Source of the DNA: Roseiarcus sp963717215
GTDB lineage: Bacteria > Pseudomonadota > Alphaproteobacteria > Rhizobiales > Beijerinckiaceae
DNA: 64,000 nucleotides
Assembly: GCA_963717215.1 (NCBI GenBank)
Contig: CAVQVS010000001.1
Coordinates: forward strand, 313,473 to 377,472
Direction: 5' to 3'
The translations under genes were made by a program, and so were the position numbers. This document shows, one piece after another, positions 44,316-53,658 of this stretch (the stretch's first letter is position 1; every line of letters starts with the position of its first letter). Under the pieces are notes generated by a model. That model saw nothing but the letters and a program-made list of their open reading frames with translations. It ran no database searches and was not told the origin of the DNA.

Positions 44316-46772
44316 ATGACGATGGCGACCACAACCACTCCGTCGAAAAAAGAAAGCGCGTCGAAAGCTGGAAGCACCCTTTCGAAGAGCGAAAGCGCGC
44401 TCATCGACGCTTACTGGCGCGCCGCCAATTATCTGTCTGTCGGTCAGATTTACCTCTTCGACAATCCCCTCCTGCGCGAGCCTCTCAAGGAGGAGCACAT
44501 CAAGCCGCGCCTCCTTGGGCATTGGGGCACGACGCCGGGGCTCAATTTCATTTATGTGCATCTCAATCGGCTGATCAAGAAACACGATCTCGATATGATC
44601 TACATCACCGGTCCTGGCCATGGCGGACCGGGATTGGTCGCCAACACCTATCTCGAAGGCACCTACAGCGAAGTCTATCCGGGCATTCCGCAGGACGTGG
44701 AGGGCATGAAGCGGCTCTTCACGCAGTTCTCGTTCCCCGGTGGTATCCCGAGCCATGTGGCGCCTGAGACACCCGGTTCGATCCACGAGGGCGGCGAACT
44801 CGGCTATTCGCTTTCCCACGCCTATGGCGCCGCTTTTGACAACCCTGCTCTGATCGTCACTGCTGTCGTTGGCGACGGCGAAGCGGAGACTGGCCCCCTG
44901 GCGACGAGCTGGCATTCGAACAAGTTCCTTAACCCGGTGCGCGACGGGGCAGTTCTGCCGATCCTGCATCTCAATGGCTACAAGATCGCCAATCCGACCG
45001 TTCTGGCGCGGATCAGTCATGAGGAACTCGAGTCCCTTTTTCGTGGATACGGGTACGCGCCTCATTTCGTCGAAGGCGACGATCCAGCTTTGATGCACGA
45101 ACTCATGGCCACCACGCTGGAGACGGTGATCGCCGAGATCCGCAACATCCAGGCCGACGCGCGGAAGAACGGATTCAAGAAGCGCCCGATCTGGCCGATG
45201 ATCGTTATGCGGACGCCGAAGGGCTGGACGTGCCCCAAGGAAATCGACGGCAAGCGGGAGGAGGGCTACTGGCGCTCGCACCAGGTGCCGATGAGCGTCA
45301 TGCGCGGGAATCCCGGGCATGTGCGCATCCTCGAGACGTGGATGAAAAGCTATCGGCCCGAAGAGCTGTTTGACGACAAGGGCAAGCTCAAGAGCGAATT
45401 GGCCGCGCTCGCTCCGGAAGGGGCGCGTCGAATGAGCGCCAATCCGCACGCCAACGGCGGCCTGCTGTTGCATGACCTGAAGCTTCCAAGCTTCCGCGAC
45501 TATGCGGTTGAAGTGTCGTCCCCCGGTTCCGTGAACGCGGAAGCGACACAGGTTATGGGGAAGTTCCTGCGCGACGTCATGAAGCTCAATCTCGAGGCGC
45601 GGAACTTTCGCCTGTTCAGCCCCGACGAGAACAATTCCAACCGCTGGCAGGACGTGCTCGAGGTTACAAATCGGGCTTGGGCGGCCGAGACCCTGTCATA
45701 CGACGACCATCTCGCGACCGACGGGCGGGTGATGGAGATGCTGAGCGAGCACCAATGCCAGGGCTGGCTTGAGGGCTACCTGCTCACGGGCCGGCACGGT
45801 TTCTTCTCCTGCTACGAAGCCTTCATTCATATCGTCGACTCGATGTTCAATCAGCACGCGAAATGGCTGAAGGTCTGCAATCACATCAAATGGCGCCGAC
45901 CGATCGCTTCGCTGAATTACCTGCTGTCGAGCCACGTCTGGCGTCAGGATCACAACGGCTTTTCTCATCAGGATCCCGGCTTCATCGATCACGTGATGAA
46001 CAAGAAGGCCGAGGTGGTGCGGATCTATTTGCCGCCGGACGCGAATTGTCTTCTTTCTGTCACCGACCATTGCCTGCGCAGCCGCAATTATGTGAATGTC
46101 ATCGTCGCCGGCAAACAACCGGCGCCGCAATGGCTGACGATGGATCAGGCCGTCCGGCATTGCGAAGCGGGCTTGGGGATCTGGCCATGGGCGAGCAACG
46201 ACCGGGGCGGCGAGCCGGATGTCGTGATGGCCTGCTCCGGCGACGTGCCGACGTTGGAGACGTTGGCTGCGGTCAAGCTCCTGCGCCAGCACGCCCCGGA
46301 GTTGAAAATCCGGGTCGTCAATGTCGTCGATGTCATGACATTGCAGCCGCCGAGCGAGCATCCGCACGGCATTTCCGATCGTGACTTCGACGCGCTCTTC
46401 ACGGTCGATAAGCCGATCATCTTTGCTTTCCATGGCTATCCATGGCTCATCCATCGGCTGACCTATCGACGGGCCGGACACGATAACATTCATGTGCGCG
46501 GCTACAAGGAAGAAGGGACGACGACCACGCCCTTCGATATGTGCGTGATCAACGACCTCGACCGTTTCCATCTGGTCGGCGACGTCATCGACCGCGTGCC
46601 GAAGCTTGGCGAGCGCGCCGCTTACGCCAAGCAAGAAATCCGCGACAAACTGATCGATCACCGCGAATACATCCGTCGCTACGGCGACGACATGCCCGAG
46701 ATCAAGAACTGGACATGGGCCGGTCAAGGCGCGGCGGGCGGCGCCGCCTCGACCGAGGGTGACAACGTCTAA
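44316..46772 (+). CDS. xfp: Phosphoketolase (xylulose-5-P / fructose-6-P)
   Basis: 818 residues, typical size for the full-length enzyme. Thiamine diphosphate enzyme cleaving xylulose 5-phosphate or fructose 6-phosphate with phosphate to acetyl phosphate and a shorter sugar phosphate. Visible features: YLSVGQIYLFDNPLLREPL, KPRLLGHWGTTPGLNFIY-H, the ThDP-site GPGHGGPGLVANTYLEGTYS, VVGDGEAETGPLA and, late, a KQPAPQWL and VVNVVDVMTLQPPSEHPHG segment. Two nearby Met codons make the exact start 44316 or 44322. It directly precedes glgP. Confidence 0.95.
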   Translation: MTMATTTTPSKKESASKAGSTLSKSESALIDAYWRAANYLSVGQIYLFDNPLLREPLKEEHIKPRLLGHWGTTPGLNFIYVHLNRLIKKHDLDMIYITGPGHGGPGLVANTYLEGTYSEVYPGIPQDVEGMKRLFTQFSFPGGIPSHVAPETPGSIHEGGELGYSLSHAYGAAFDNPALIVTAVVGDGEAETGPLATSWHSNKFLNPVRDGAVLPILHLNGYKIANPTVLARISHEELESLFRGYGYAPHFVEGDDPALMHELMATTLETVIAEIRNIQADARKNGFKKRPIWPMIVMRTPKGWTCPKEIDGKREEGYWRSHQVPMSVMRGNPGHVRILETWMKSYRPEELFDDKGKLKSELAALAPEGARRMSANPHANGGLLLHDLKLPSFRDYAVEVSSPGSVNAEATQVMGKFLRDVMKLNLEARNFRLFSPDENNSNRWQDVLEVTNRAWAAETLSYDDHLATDGRVMEMLSEHQCQGWLEGYLLTGRHGFFSCYEAFIHIVDSMFNQHAKWLKVCNHIKWRRPIASLNYLLSSHVWRQDHNGFSHQDPGFIDHVMNKKAEVVRIYLPPDANCLLSVTDHCLRSRNYVNVIVAGKQPAPQWLTMDQAVRHCEAGLGIWPWASNDRGGEPDVVMACSGDVPTLETLAAVKLLRQHAPELKIRVVNVVDVMTLQPPSEHPHGISDRDFDALFTVDKPIIFAFHGYPWLIHRLTYRRAGHDNIHVRGYKEEGTTTTPFDMCVINDLDRFHLVGDVIDRVPKLGERAAYAKQEIRDKLIDHREYIRRYGDDMPEIKNWTWAGQGAAGGAASTEGDNV

Positions 46773-46836
46773 GCGTCGCCAGAGCGTCACAAGCGGTCGC
46801 TAACAATAGCCCTTTTCGGCGGGAGCGCCCGGGCCA

Positions 46837-49359
46837 ATGAACGACATGCATGAAGCGAACCGAGCGGCGACAGCGACGCCCGTCCAGGCTTCGCCCGACG
46901 CTGCGGCGCTCTTGAAGAGCTACGCCGTCAGCGCCGCGTTGTTCTCCGGCTCGCCCGACGCCCTCTACGAACGGCACCTGAAGTACGACAACATCGTCGA
47001 GCCCGAGACCGCAAATACGCGGGAGCGGTACAAGGCCGCCGCCCGCGCTGTTCGAGACATTCTTTCGGACCGATGGCTGCGCACCCACAACACCTATGCG
47101 CGTGAGAACCCGAAGCGGATCTATTACATCTCGATCGAGTTTCTCATCGGCCGTTCCCTCGGCAACAATGTGATGAACCTCTTGCTCGATCCGATCGTTG
47201 GACCGAGTTTCAAAGGCGACGGCCGCGACTGGTGGGAGATCCTGCACGAGGAGCCGGACGCTGGCCTGGGCAATGGCGGTCTGGGTCGTCTGGCCGCCTG
47301 TTTCCTCGACTCGATGGCCACGATGCAGCTGCCTGCGATAGGTTACGGCCTGCGCTATGAGCACGGCATCTTTCAGCAGAAAATTCAAAACGGCTGGCAG
47401 GAAGAGCGGCCGGACAACTGGCTGGCCAATCCGGACCCCTGGGAGATCGTGCGGCCGGCGGAAAGCGTGCCGGTGACCTTCGGCTGCTCGTTTGAGTTGC
47501 GCGAAGGCAAGCTGCGCATGATCCCGAACAAACCTTCGACGTTGATCGGGGTCCCGTATGATCGGCCGGTGGTCGGCTACGGTGGAAAGACAGTCAACAC
47601 GCTGCGTTTGTGGAGCGCGACTGCGGCTCAATCCTTCAACTTTCAAGAGTTCAGCGGCGGCGATTTCGTAGCAGCGATTGCTGAAGGGCTTAACGCCGAG
47701 TCGCTCACTCGCGTTCTCTACCCGGACGACCACACGCAGCAGGGACGAGCACTGCGGCTCACGCAGGAATATTTTCTCGTCGCCTGTTCGCTGGCCGACG
47801 CGATCCGCCGGTTTCGGGAGTCGAATTCCGAGTGGCGCCTTCTGCCCGAGAAGGCCGCCATTCAGCTCAACGACACCCACCCGACCCTTGCTGTTCCCGA
47901 ACTCATGCGCATCTTGCTCGACGAAGCGCATCTCAGCTGGGACGAAGCTTGGGATATCACGCGCGCAACGCTCGCCTACACCAACCACACTCTCCTTCCC
48001 GAAGCGCTCGAGCGTTGGCCGGTCGACTGGATGCGTCTCCTCATTCCGCGCCAACTCGAAATCATCTTCGAGATCAACCGCCGGTTTCTCGACGACATTC
48101 ATGCGCACCATCCAATTGATGCCGGTCGCGCCGCTCGCGTCAGCCTCATTGAAGAGGGCGACGTGCAGCACGTTCGCATGGCGCACGTGGCGATCGTTGG
48201 ATCTCACAGCACCAACGGAGTGGCCGCGATCCATTCGGAGCTTCTGCGCAAGACGACGGTGAAGGATCTCGCCGAGGTGTTTCCCGAGCGGTTCAACAAC
48301 AAGACCAACGGGGTCACGCCGCGACGCTGGCTTAAGCTCGCCAATCCATGGCTCTCGACGGCGATTTCGTCGGCGATTGGCGAGGGCTGGATCACGGATC
48401 TTGCGGAGCTGCAAAAGCTCCGCCCGTTGGCGAAGGACGCTGCGTTCCTTGGGAGCGTTCAGAAGGCCCAACACGAGTGCAAGGCGCGCTTCGCCGACTG
48501 GGTCAAAAGGCACACGGACGTCACCGTCGATCCGCACACGATTTTCGATTGCCAGATCAAGCGCATTCACGAATACAAACGTCAGCTCCTCAATGCTTTG
48601 CGGATCGTCATTCTCTATCAGCGTCTGCGCGAGACCCCGGGTCTCGAAATTCCGCCGCGCACGTTCTTCTTCGGGGGCAAGGCGGCGCCGGCCTATTACC
48701 TCGCGAAAGTCATCATCAAGTTCATCAATAATTTGGCGCAGACGATCGACGCCGACCCCGCGACGCGCGGCAAGCTCAAGGTTGTGTTCCTGCCGGAATA
48801 CAATGTCACGCTGGCTGAGCGCTGCGTTCCCGCTTCCGATGTCTCGAACCAGATTTCGACCGCAGGCTACGAGGCGAGCGGCACAAGCAACATGAAGTTT
48901 ATGATGAACGGCGCGCTCACGATCGGCACGCGCGACGGCGCCACGATCGAAATGGCCGAGGAGACGGGAGAAGAGAATTTCTTCCTGTTCGGCCTTACGG
49001 CGCAGGAGGTCGCCAACAGCGAGTCTTGGTACAGCCCCTATTGGCACTACGAAAACGAGCCGGAAACCCGGAAGGCGCTGGATCTGATCTTTTCAGATCA
49101 CTTCAGTCCGCACGAGCCCGGGATCTTCGAGCCGCTGCGCGGCGCGCTCCTCACCTACGGCGACCGCTTCATGCACTTGGCAGATCTCACCTCCTATCTT
49201 CATGCCGACGCGAAGCTATGCGAACTCCACCGCAAGCCGAACGAATGGACGGAAAAGGTCGTTCTCAACCTTGCCGGTGCGGGCAAGTTCTCGAGTGACC
49301 GTACGATTGGAGACTATGCGCGGGAGATTTGGGGCGTGAAGCCCTGCCCGGTGAAGTAG
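46837..49359 (+). CDS. glgP: Glycogen/starch phosphorylase
   Basis: 840 residues, usual length. Releases glucose 1-phosphate from glycogen. Motifs: RIYYISIEFLIGRSLGNN, LGNGGLGRLAACFLDSMAT, FPERFNNKTNGVTPRRWL, DCQIKRIHEYKRQLLN and the PLP-lysine region GTSNMKFMMNGALTIGT. It lies 64 bases after xfp in the same direction, so glycogen could be converted to acetyl phosphate and erythrose 4-phosphate by these enzymes with phosphoglucomutase. Intact. Confidence 0.96.
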   Translation: MNDMHEANRAATATPVQASPDAAALLKSYAVSAALFSGSPDALYERHLKYDNIVEPETANTRERYKAAARAVRDILSDRWLRTHNTYARENPKRIYYISIEFLIGRSLGNNVMNLLLDPIVGPSFKGDGRDWWEILHEEPDAGLGNGGLGRLAACFLDSMATMQLPAIGYGLRYEHGIFQQKIQNGWQEERPDNWLANPDPWEIVRPAESVPVTFGCSFELREGKLRMIPNKPSTLIGVPYDRPVVGYGGKTVNTLRLWSATAAQSFNFQEFSGGDFVAAIAEGLNAESLTRVLYPDDHTQQGRALRLTQEYFLVACSLADAIRRFRESNSEWRLLPEKAAIQLNDTHPTLAVPELMRILLDEAHLSWDEAWDITRATLAYTNHTLLPEALERWPVDWMRLLIPRQLEIIFEINRRFLDDIHAHHPIDAGRAARVSLIEEGDVQHVRMAHVAIVGSHSTNGVAAIHSELLRKTTVKDLAEVFPERFNNKTNGVTPRRWLKLANPWLSTAISSAIGEGWITDLAELQKLRPLAKDAAFLGSVQKAQHECKARFADWVKRHTDVTVDPHTIFDCQIKRIHEYKRQLLNALRIVILYQRLRETPGLEIPPRTFFFGGKAAPAYYLAKVIIKFINNLAQTIDADPATRGKLKVVFLPEYNVTLAERCVPASDVSNQISTAGYEASGTSNMKFMMNGALTIGTRDGATIEMAEETGEENFFLFGLTAQEVANSESWYSPYWHYENEPETRKALDLIFSDHFSPHEPGIFEPLRGALLTYGDRFMHLADLTSYLHADAKLCELHRKPNEWTEKVVLNLAGAGKFSSDRTIGDYAREIWGVKPCPVK

Positions 49360-49423
49360 CCGCGCCCTACGGAAACTGGGCGCGCTGTCGACGGTTGGCC
49401 GCAGCGCGCCAAATTGAGCCGGC

Positions 49424-49639
49424 TCAGCTCCTCGGAGCGACGGGCGCGTGGTGGTGGTGGCGCATCGTGCGTACATGTTCTGCGCCCGCTCGCGCCCTCT
49501 CCCTCGATGCGTTGCGGCTGTGGCGCATATGCTTGTTGTAAGAGCCGCCCCCGCCTGCGTGAGCGGACTGGGCCATGGCGCCAAGCGGCGCGCAGACGAT
49601 GACAGCGCCAAGGCCGATTGCGACGAATGTTTTGATCAT
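49424..49639 (-). CDS. Small secreted His-rich protein
   Basis: 71 residues with a good signal peptide (FVAIGLGAVIVCAPLGAMAQ, cleaved near AHA-GG) and a mature part rich in His, Arg and Ser, containing RTMRHHHHAPVAP at the end. GGGAGG lies 8 bases before the ATG. No family recognised; metal binding is suggested by the His cluster but not shown. It runs convergently to glgP. Confidence 0.55.
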   Translation of the reverse strand: MIKTFVAIGLGAVIVCAPLGAMAQSAHAGGGGSYNKHMRHSRNASRERARAGAEHVRTMRHHHHAPVAPRS

Positions 49640-49735
49640 TGAAGTCCTCCCAAGAACGGTTGATTGAGGCTCGCCATTGCGGACATCCGCACTCTGGCGA
49701 GCGGTCCTGAATTGACGATGAACGTGGTCCTCAGC

Positions 49736-50482
49736 CTATATCCATGCCGCCGTTACGTGCAGCTCTTGACCGGTGATGAATCGACTGAGGGGTGAAAGCA
49801 GATAGACCACCGTATCGGCGACGTCCCGGATGTCCGAGCGGAACGGCAAGGATTGGTTGCTGATGGCCCATTGGTCGTAGGCCGCGCGGCCATTTACGGC
49901 GTAGTGCTTGTGCTCCATGTCAGTTGGAATGGCGCCCGGGCTCGCGGAGTTGACGCGAATATTGTGAGGGCCGAGTTCGCGAGCCACGGAGCGGGTGAGG
50001 CCGAGCAGGGCTCCCTTCGACATGGCGTAAGGGACCTTCTTGGGCCAGCCTCCCGACAGAACGACGCTCATCACACTGACGATCGCGCCGGCCCTCTTGC
50101 GCTTCATGTAGGGCGCGAGCGTCTGGCACAAAACGAATGCCGCATGGGCGTTGGTCGTCTGGACCGCCAGAAAGTCCTCGATCGAATAGGCTTCGATCGG
50201 CCCCACGGGATCGACGGCGGCGTTGTTGACGAGGCTATCGACATTGGCGGCGACCTTTGCGCTCTCCCGCGAGGGCGGAGAGGTCGTTCAGATTCCTCCA
50301 ACGAAGACGGCGCGGCCATCGCCAAGTCTTTGACAAAGAGAGCGCGCCTTCGAGGCGCCTCCGGAGGTCGGCAGGTCGTGTAGAAAGACCCGGCCTCCGC
50401 TCTCCAGAGCCTCGCCTATGGTCGAGCCGATCCCGCCCGCGCCGCCGGTGATGAGCGCCGTCTTGCCCTCAAGCCCCTCCAT
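49736..50482 (-). CDS. SDR family oxidoreductase, internal frame disruption
   Basis: Classical short-chain dehydrogenase. N-terminal NAD site ALITGGAGGIGSTIGEAL; the C-terminal part has NNAAVDPVGPIEAYSIEDF, the catalytic SVMSVVLSGGW Ser and YAMSKGALLGLTRS Tyr-Lys, then RVNSASPGAIPTDMEH. Between them, around 50262-50300, the same frame meets a TGA at 50288-50290; reading the alternative frame over about 30 bases yields NLNDLSALAGE, so two compensating indels are the simplest explanation. Start 50482 has GGAGG upstream. About 248 residues. Confidence 0.8.
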
Positions 50483-51091
50483 TACGCGCTCCTCCTTAAA
50501 CCTCGGCGACCGACCTAGAATTGCCGAATCCGACGCCTCGAGATTGGGCGAACACCATTTGTCCAGTTTGGTCACGGTCGACAAGCGAAGCCCCGCGCGG
50601 GGAGGGCCGACGCGGGGCTAACGAGCGCCTTTGGCTGGGGGGCTGGGTTCGACGCTCGTCGAGACCTCAACGGGCGCCACACCTATCTGTTCCGCCGCTG
50701 AGCCGTTCTTGACCCGCCGATCCGCTTGCTCGCCCGAGGTTTGGAGAGGTCGGTCGCGAAGGCGCGCAGCCCACAAGCTTGCTCGGACAGCCTCTTGGCC
50801 GACGCCGATCGACACGCCGTGGTGAGGAGGACCGGGTATACGCCCGAGATAAAAACAAACCCGAGCGGCTGATTTGATTTTTATTGGCGTTGGGGCACGA
50901 CTGGCGGCTAGCAGGTTCTAACACATTGGTGGTGGAAGTTTGGCTAGGCGCGCAATCCCGACAGGGGGCCTATAGCAAAGGCGTTACCCTGCTCGGCAAC
51001 GCCCTCCCCCAACGTGCCACAAGCGGGAGGCCGCCCTTCTCCCACAGGGGAGGGCCGCTCAGGCAGCCCCACGATCATAGGAGGCACTGCG
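50483..51091. other. Gap without supported gene
   Basis: The largest gene-free gap of the accessory region. It holds a 9-base inverted repeat AGCCCCGCG / CGCGGGGCT at 50589-50597 and 50611-50619, an open GTG-initiated minus-strand frame at 50618-50815 with no ribosome-binding site, and a palindrome-repeat fragment near 51025-51065 resembling the block at 7371-7497. I cannot support a gene here. Confidence 0.5.
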
Positions 51092-51289
51092 ATGACCGAC
51101 GCGCAACGTCAGCTCTACCAGGCGCTCAAGACGCACAGATCCGATTTAGAAAGTGAACGAGGCGGCGCGTTTAGCTACGGTATGGACAACCAGATCGAGG
51201 CGACGCAGCATGTTTTAGAATGGCTCGGACAAGCGCTTGAACAGCCGGAAGCGACGCCGCATCAGGAGAGGCAAGTCACACCGTCGTGA
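51092..51289 (+). CDS. Small hypothetical protein
   Basis: 65 residues (begins MTDAQRQLYQALK) from an ATG with AGGAGG 8 bases upstream, a strong ribosome-binding site. The sequence is amphipathic and helical with an acidic middle (IEATQHVLEWLGQALEQ). No signal peptide or membrane helix and no family recognised. Standing alone, between two gene-poor gaps. Confidence 0.5.
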   Translation: MTDAQRQLYQALKTHRSDLESERGGAFSYGMDNQIEATQHVLEWLGQALEQPEATPHQERQVTPS

Positions 51290-51757
51290 TGGCTGGCGCA
51301 TGTTGGCTTGTCTGTCCGCTTTCCGCACCATATGTGCCAGTTGCGAATCCATCTTCCTACGTTAGGTTAAAGACGAATAGCAAATAAGAGTGTTCTGTAT
51401 GAAATGGGCGATCGGCGATTGTTTGTCGGGTCTAAGATCGATAACCGGGGGATTTGTTCATAAAAACTGCGCAACCCCTGGCGGAAAATAACGATGCAAT
51501 TTCGGAGCTGTATTTCGCCAAAACCCAGGCGCATTTGATCGATACCGGCGATTTATGGCCGTTTGCAGCCAAAGAGGTCAGCGTGATCTACCTCTCTTTC
51601 ACAAATCTTCGCGTATCAATCGCGTTGCCCGCGCGTGGCGTGTCGCTGGAAGGCGGCACAAGCGGAACATAGGGCCGCAAGCAATCACCAACTCCCTTTG
51701 CCGTGCGTTGACACCAAGAGTTCACTCCAACTCACGAGCGCGTGAAAGACCGTCGAG
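51290..51757. other. Gap without supported gene
   Basis: AT-richer than its surroundings. One frame at 51454-51672, with a TTG start after GGGGGA, is the only coding candidate, and it has no recognisable domain, so I do not call it. No terminator hairpin with a T run is evident. Confidence 0.5.
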
Positions 51758-52462
51758 CTACGAACGGGATGCCCAGTCCTTGTACCGTTTGAGGGTCTCT
51801 TCGTTCGGCGGATAGAGGCCCGGCAGCTTCGCTCCATTCGAGACCTCATCCATGATCCAGGTCTCCATGCGCTCTTGCTCCGGAGCGGTGCGAACCACCT
51901 CCTCGACAAGCGCGGCTGGGATCAGGACGGCGCCGTCGTCGTCAACGACAACGATATCGTCGGGATAGACAGCGACGCCGCCGCACCCGATCGGCTCCTG
52001 CCAATTGACGAAGGTGAGAGCAGCGACCGAGGGCGGAGCAGCCCCGCCCTGGCACCAGACGGAGAGGCCGGTCTTGAGAACTCCGGCCATGTCCCGCACG
52101 ACCCCGTCGGTGACCAGGCCAGCGACGCCGCGCTGCTTGATCCTCGCGCACAGGATGTCGCCAAAGATGCCGGCGTCCGTGACCCCCATCGCGTCCGCCA
52201 CCGCGACGCAGCGTGGCGGCATCGCCTCAATCGCCGCTCTTGTCGAGCGCGGGGAGGACCAGGAAGCCGGCGTCGCCAGATCCTCGCGCGCCGGGATGAA
52301 GCGCAAGGTGAACGCGCGCCCGACAACGCGCGGCTGCCCGGAACGAATTGGCCGCGTTCCGTGCATCCAGATCCGGCGCAATCCGTGCTTGAGCAGGACG
52401 GTCGTGATCGTCGCGGTCGACACGGGTTTCAGGGCGTCGATGATGTCGCTGAGCTCACTCAT
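51758..52462 (-). CDS. RraA family protein (aldolase/decarboxylase-like)
   Basis: 234 residues of the RraA / HMG aldolase fold. Motifs are STATITTVLLKHGLRRIWM, AVADAMGVTDAGIFGDILCA with the metal/substrate loop, GVAGLVTDGVVRDMAGV (the TDGxVRD signature) and YPDDIVVVDDDGAVLIP. Family members either act as 4-hydroxy-4-methyl-2-oxoglutarate aldolase and oxaloacetate decarboxylase, or as RNase E inhibitors; the TDG-x-x-R-D motif favours the enzyme type. Single gene, divergent from yedK-like. Confidence 0.85.
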   Translation of the reverse strand: MSELSDIIDALKPVSTATITTVLLKHGLRRIWMHGTRPIRSGQPRVVGRAFTLRFIPAREDLATPASWSSPRSTRAAIEAMPPRCVAVADAMGVTDAGIFGDILCARIKQRGVAGLVTDGVVRDMAGVLKTGLSVWCQGGAAPPSVAALTFVNWQEPIGCGGVAVYPDDIVVVDDDGAVLIPAALVEEVVRTAPEQERMETWIMDEVSNGAKLPGLYPPNEETLKRYKDWASRS

Positions 52463-52581
52463 GCTTCCTCCGGGCGGCCGCGTTCAGGCGAGGGGTTCGA
52501 AGCGCAGAGGCTAGAGTACGACTGACGCCTCGGCCAGTGTATGTGAGGTCGAACGCGAATCCTTCCCCTGGGACTGACGCC

Positions 52582-53172
52582 ATGTGCAACGCATATCGCC
52601 TGGTGACGGATGCAGCCTCGCTCTTCGAAGGCTTCTCTCAGACCCGAATCAAAATCCGCTTTTCGGAAGGAACGCCCAACATAGAGGCGCGACAGGACAT
52701 CAAGATCACGGATATGGCCCCGATCGTTCGGGCGATCGAGGGCGAGCCGGAGGCCGGCGACCTCGTGCAGCGGCGCTGGAGCTGGCCCGGGCAGAACCGC
52801 AAGCCGGTCTACAACTTCCGTTCAGATGGCCGCGAATTTAACTCGGGCCGGTGCCTCATTCCCGCCGACGGCTTCTACGAGTTCACCGATCCAGCGGACA
52901 CGAAGAAGAAGCGGAAGGACAAGTGGCTGTTCACCAAGTCCGGCGAGCCGTGGTTCTGCGTCGCAGGGATCTGGCGGCCCGACGCCCAAGTCGGCGAGGC
53001 CTTCACGATGTTGACGATGCCGCCCGGCCCGGACATCGCGCCTTACCACGACCGGCAGATCGCCATAGTCGATCGCGCGGATTGGGCCGCCTGGCTGGAT
53101 CACTCGATCTCAGCCAAGACGGTCCTGAAGCCGCTGCCCGCGGGCAGCCTCGCCGTGGAACAGGTGGGTTAG
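52582..53172 (+). CDS. SOS response-associated peptidase (YedK/HMCES)
   Basis: 196 residues beginning Met-Cys-Asn-Ala: the catalytic Cys2 is exposed on removal of Met1 and forms a thiazolidine with abasic sites in single-stranded DNA. Other conserved parts are YNFRSDGREF, RCLIPADGFYEF with the active-site Glu, and PYHDRQIAIV with the active-site His. Protects abasic lesions at replication forks. The stop overlaps the end of a small minus-strand frame, described separately. Confidence 0.88.
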   Translation: MCNAYRLVTDAASLFEGFSQTRIKIRFSEGTPNIEARQDIKITDMAPIVRAIEGEPEAGDLVQRRWSWPGQNRKPVYNFRSDGREFNSGRCLIPADGFYEFTDPADTKKKRKDKWLFTKSGEPWFCVAGIWRPDAQVGEAFTMLTMPPGPDIAPYHDRQIAIVDRADWAAWLDHSISAKTVLKPLPAGSLAVEQVG

Positions 53173-53255
53173 AAGTGTCGGTCACGCGCTTTCGCGTAGG
53201 CGCACATGAGCAAAAGAATGAGCCAGCCGGCGGCGCCGGCAAGTACGATCGTCAC
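53169..53255 (-). CDS. Tiny single-TM peptide 1
   Basis: 28 residues from a GTG at 53253-53255: a hydrophobic helix (IVLAGAAGWLILLLMCAYA) followed by a basic tail AKARDRHF. AAGGAAAA lies just upstream as a ribosome-binding site. The stop overlaps the stop of the YedK-type gene. It is too small to call by homology, but the arrangement and the similar neighbour at 53315-53395 support it. Confidence 0.45.
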   Translation of the reverse strand: MTIVLAGAAGWLILLLMCAYAKARDRHF

Positions 53256-53314
53256 GACAGTTTTCCTTCAATTCCGTTGCGTTGGTCAGCCTGGGAGAGC
53301 GTTGATCGGTTCTG

Positions 53315-53395
53315 TCACATCCGCTCGGCGATTTTGAACACGAGCCAGCCGAGAGCGGCGAAACCGACCCCCCAAAGAAGCATCACAGAGACCAT
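53315..53395 (-). CDS. Tiny single-TM peptide 2
   Basis: 26 residues from an ATG preceded by GAGGAAGGCG: the sequence is one hydrophobic helix (VMLLWGVGFAALGWLVFKI) with a short charged end AERM. Its helix shares the AxxGWL motif of peptide 1. Together these form a tandem pair 60 bases apart on the same strand, upstream of and divergent from the mra promoter. Confidence 0.45.
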   Translation of the reverse strand: MVSVMLLWGVGFAALGWLVFKIAERM

Positions 53396-53554
53396 CGCCT
53401 TCCTCTTCTTTTCACAGGATGATTACGAATTTACCGTGCGATAGCAAGTAACAAATTGTTAAAGGCAAATCGTCGGTTGAAGTTCATCGTCCTGCTCTCG
53501 CGTGGGGTTGTAGACCTCCATCTGGCGGGGCGCCGTGATGTCGCTCACATTTCG

Positions 53555-53562
53555 TTAACCAT
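53555..53562 (+). promoter_or_regulatory. CtrA half-site
   Basis: TTAACCAT exactly matches the CtrA half-site described in alphaproteobacteria. It lies 255 bases upstream of mraZ and may help tie the dcw cluster to the cell cycle. Inferred from motif only. Confidence 0.4.
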
Positions 53563-53658
53563 AGGGAAGCAGGGAGCGCTGGGTCTGCGGCGTCTGGTGT
53601 GCATCGGGCGCCGCGGCAAACGCTATGAACAGCAAATAATGCGCAGCGGCGTTCCGTC

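Noticed and set aside
46702..49047. Very long antisense frame opposite glgP (781 codons)
   Set aside because: Shadow of a real, well-identified gene; Arg/Asp/His-rich sequence with no family, no ribosome-binding site.
50618..50815. GTG-initiated 65-codon minus-strand frame
   Set aside because: No ribosome-binding site, no family and atypical composition; left as part of a gene-free gap.
50833..50846. CGGGTATACGCCCG, resembling the MarR palindrome
   Set aside because: Two central bases differ and it is not a true palindrome; no regulator or gene start is next to it.
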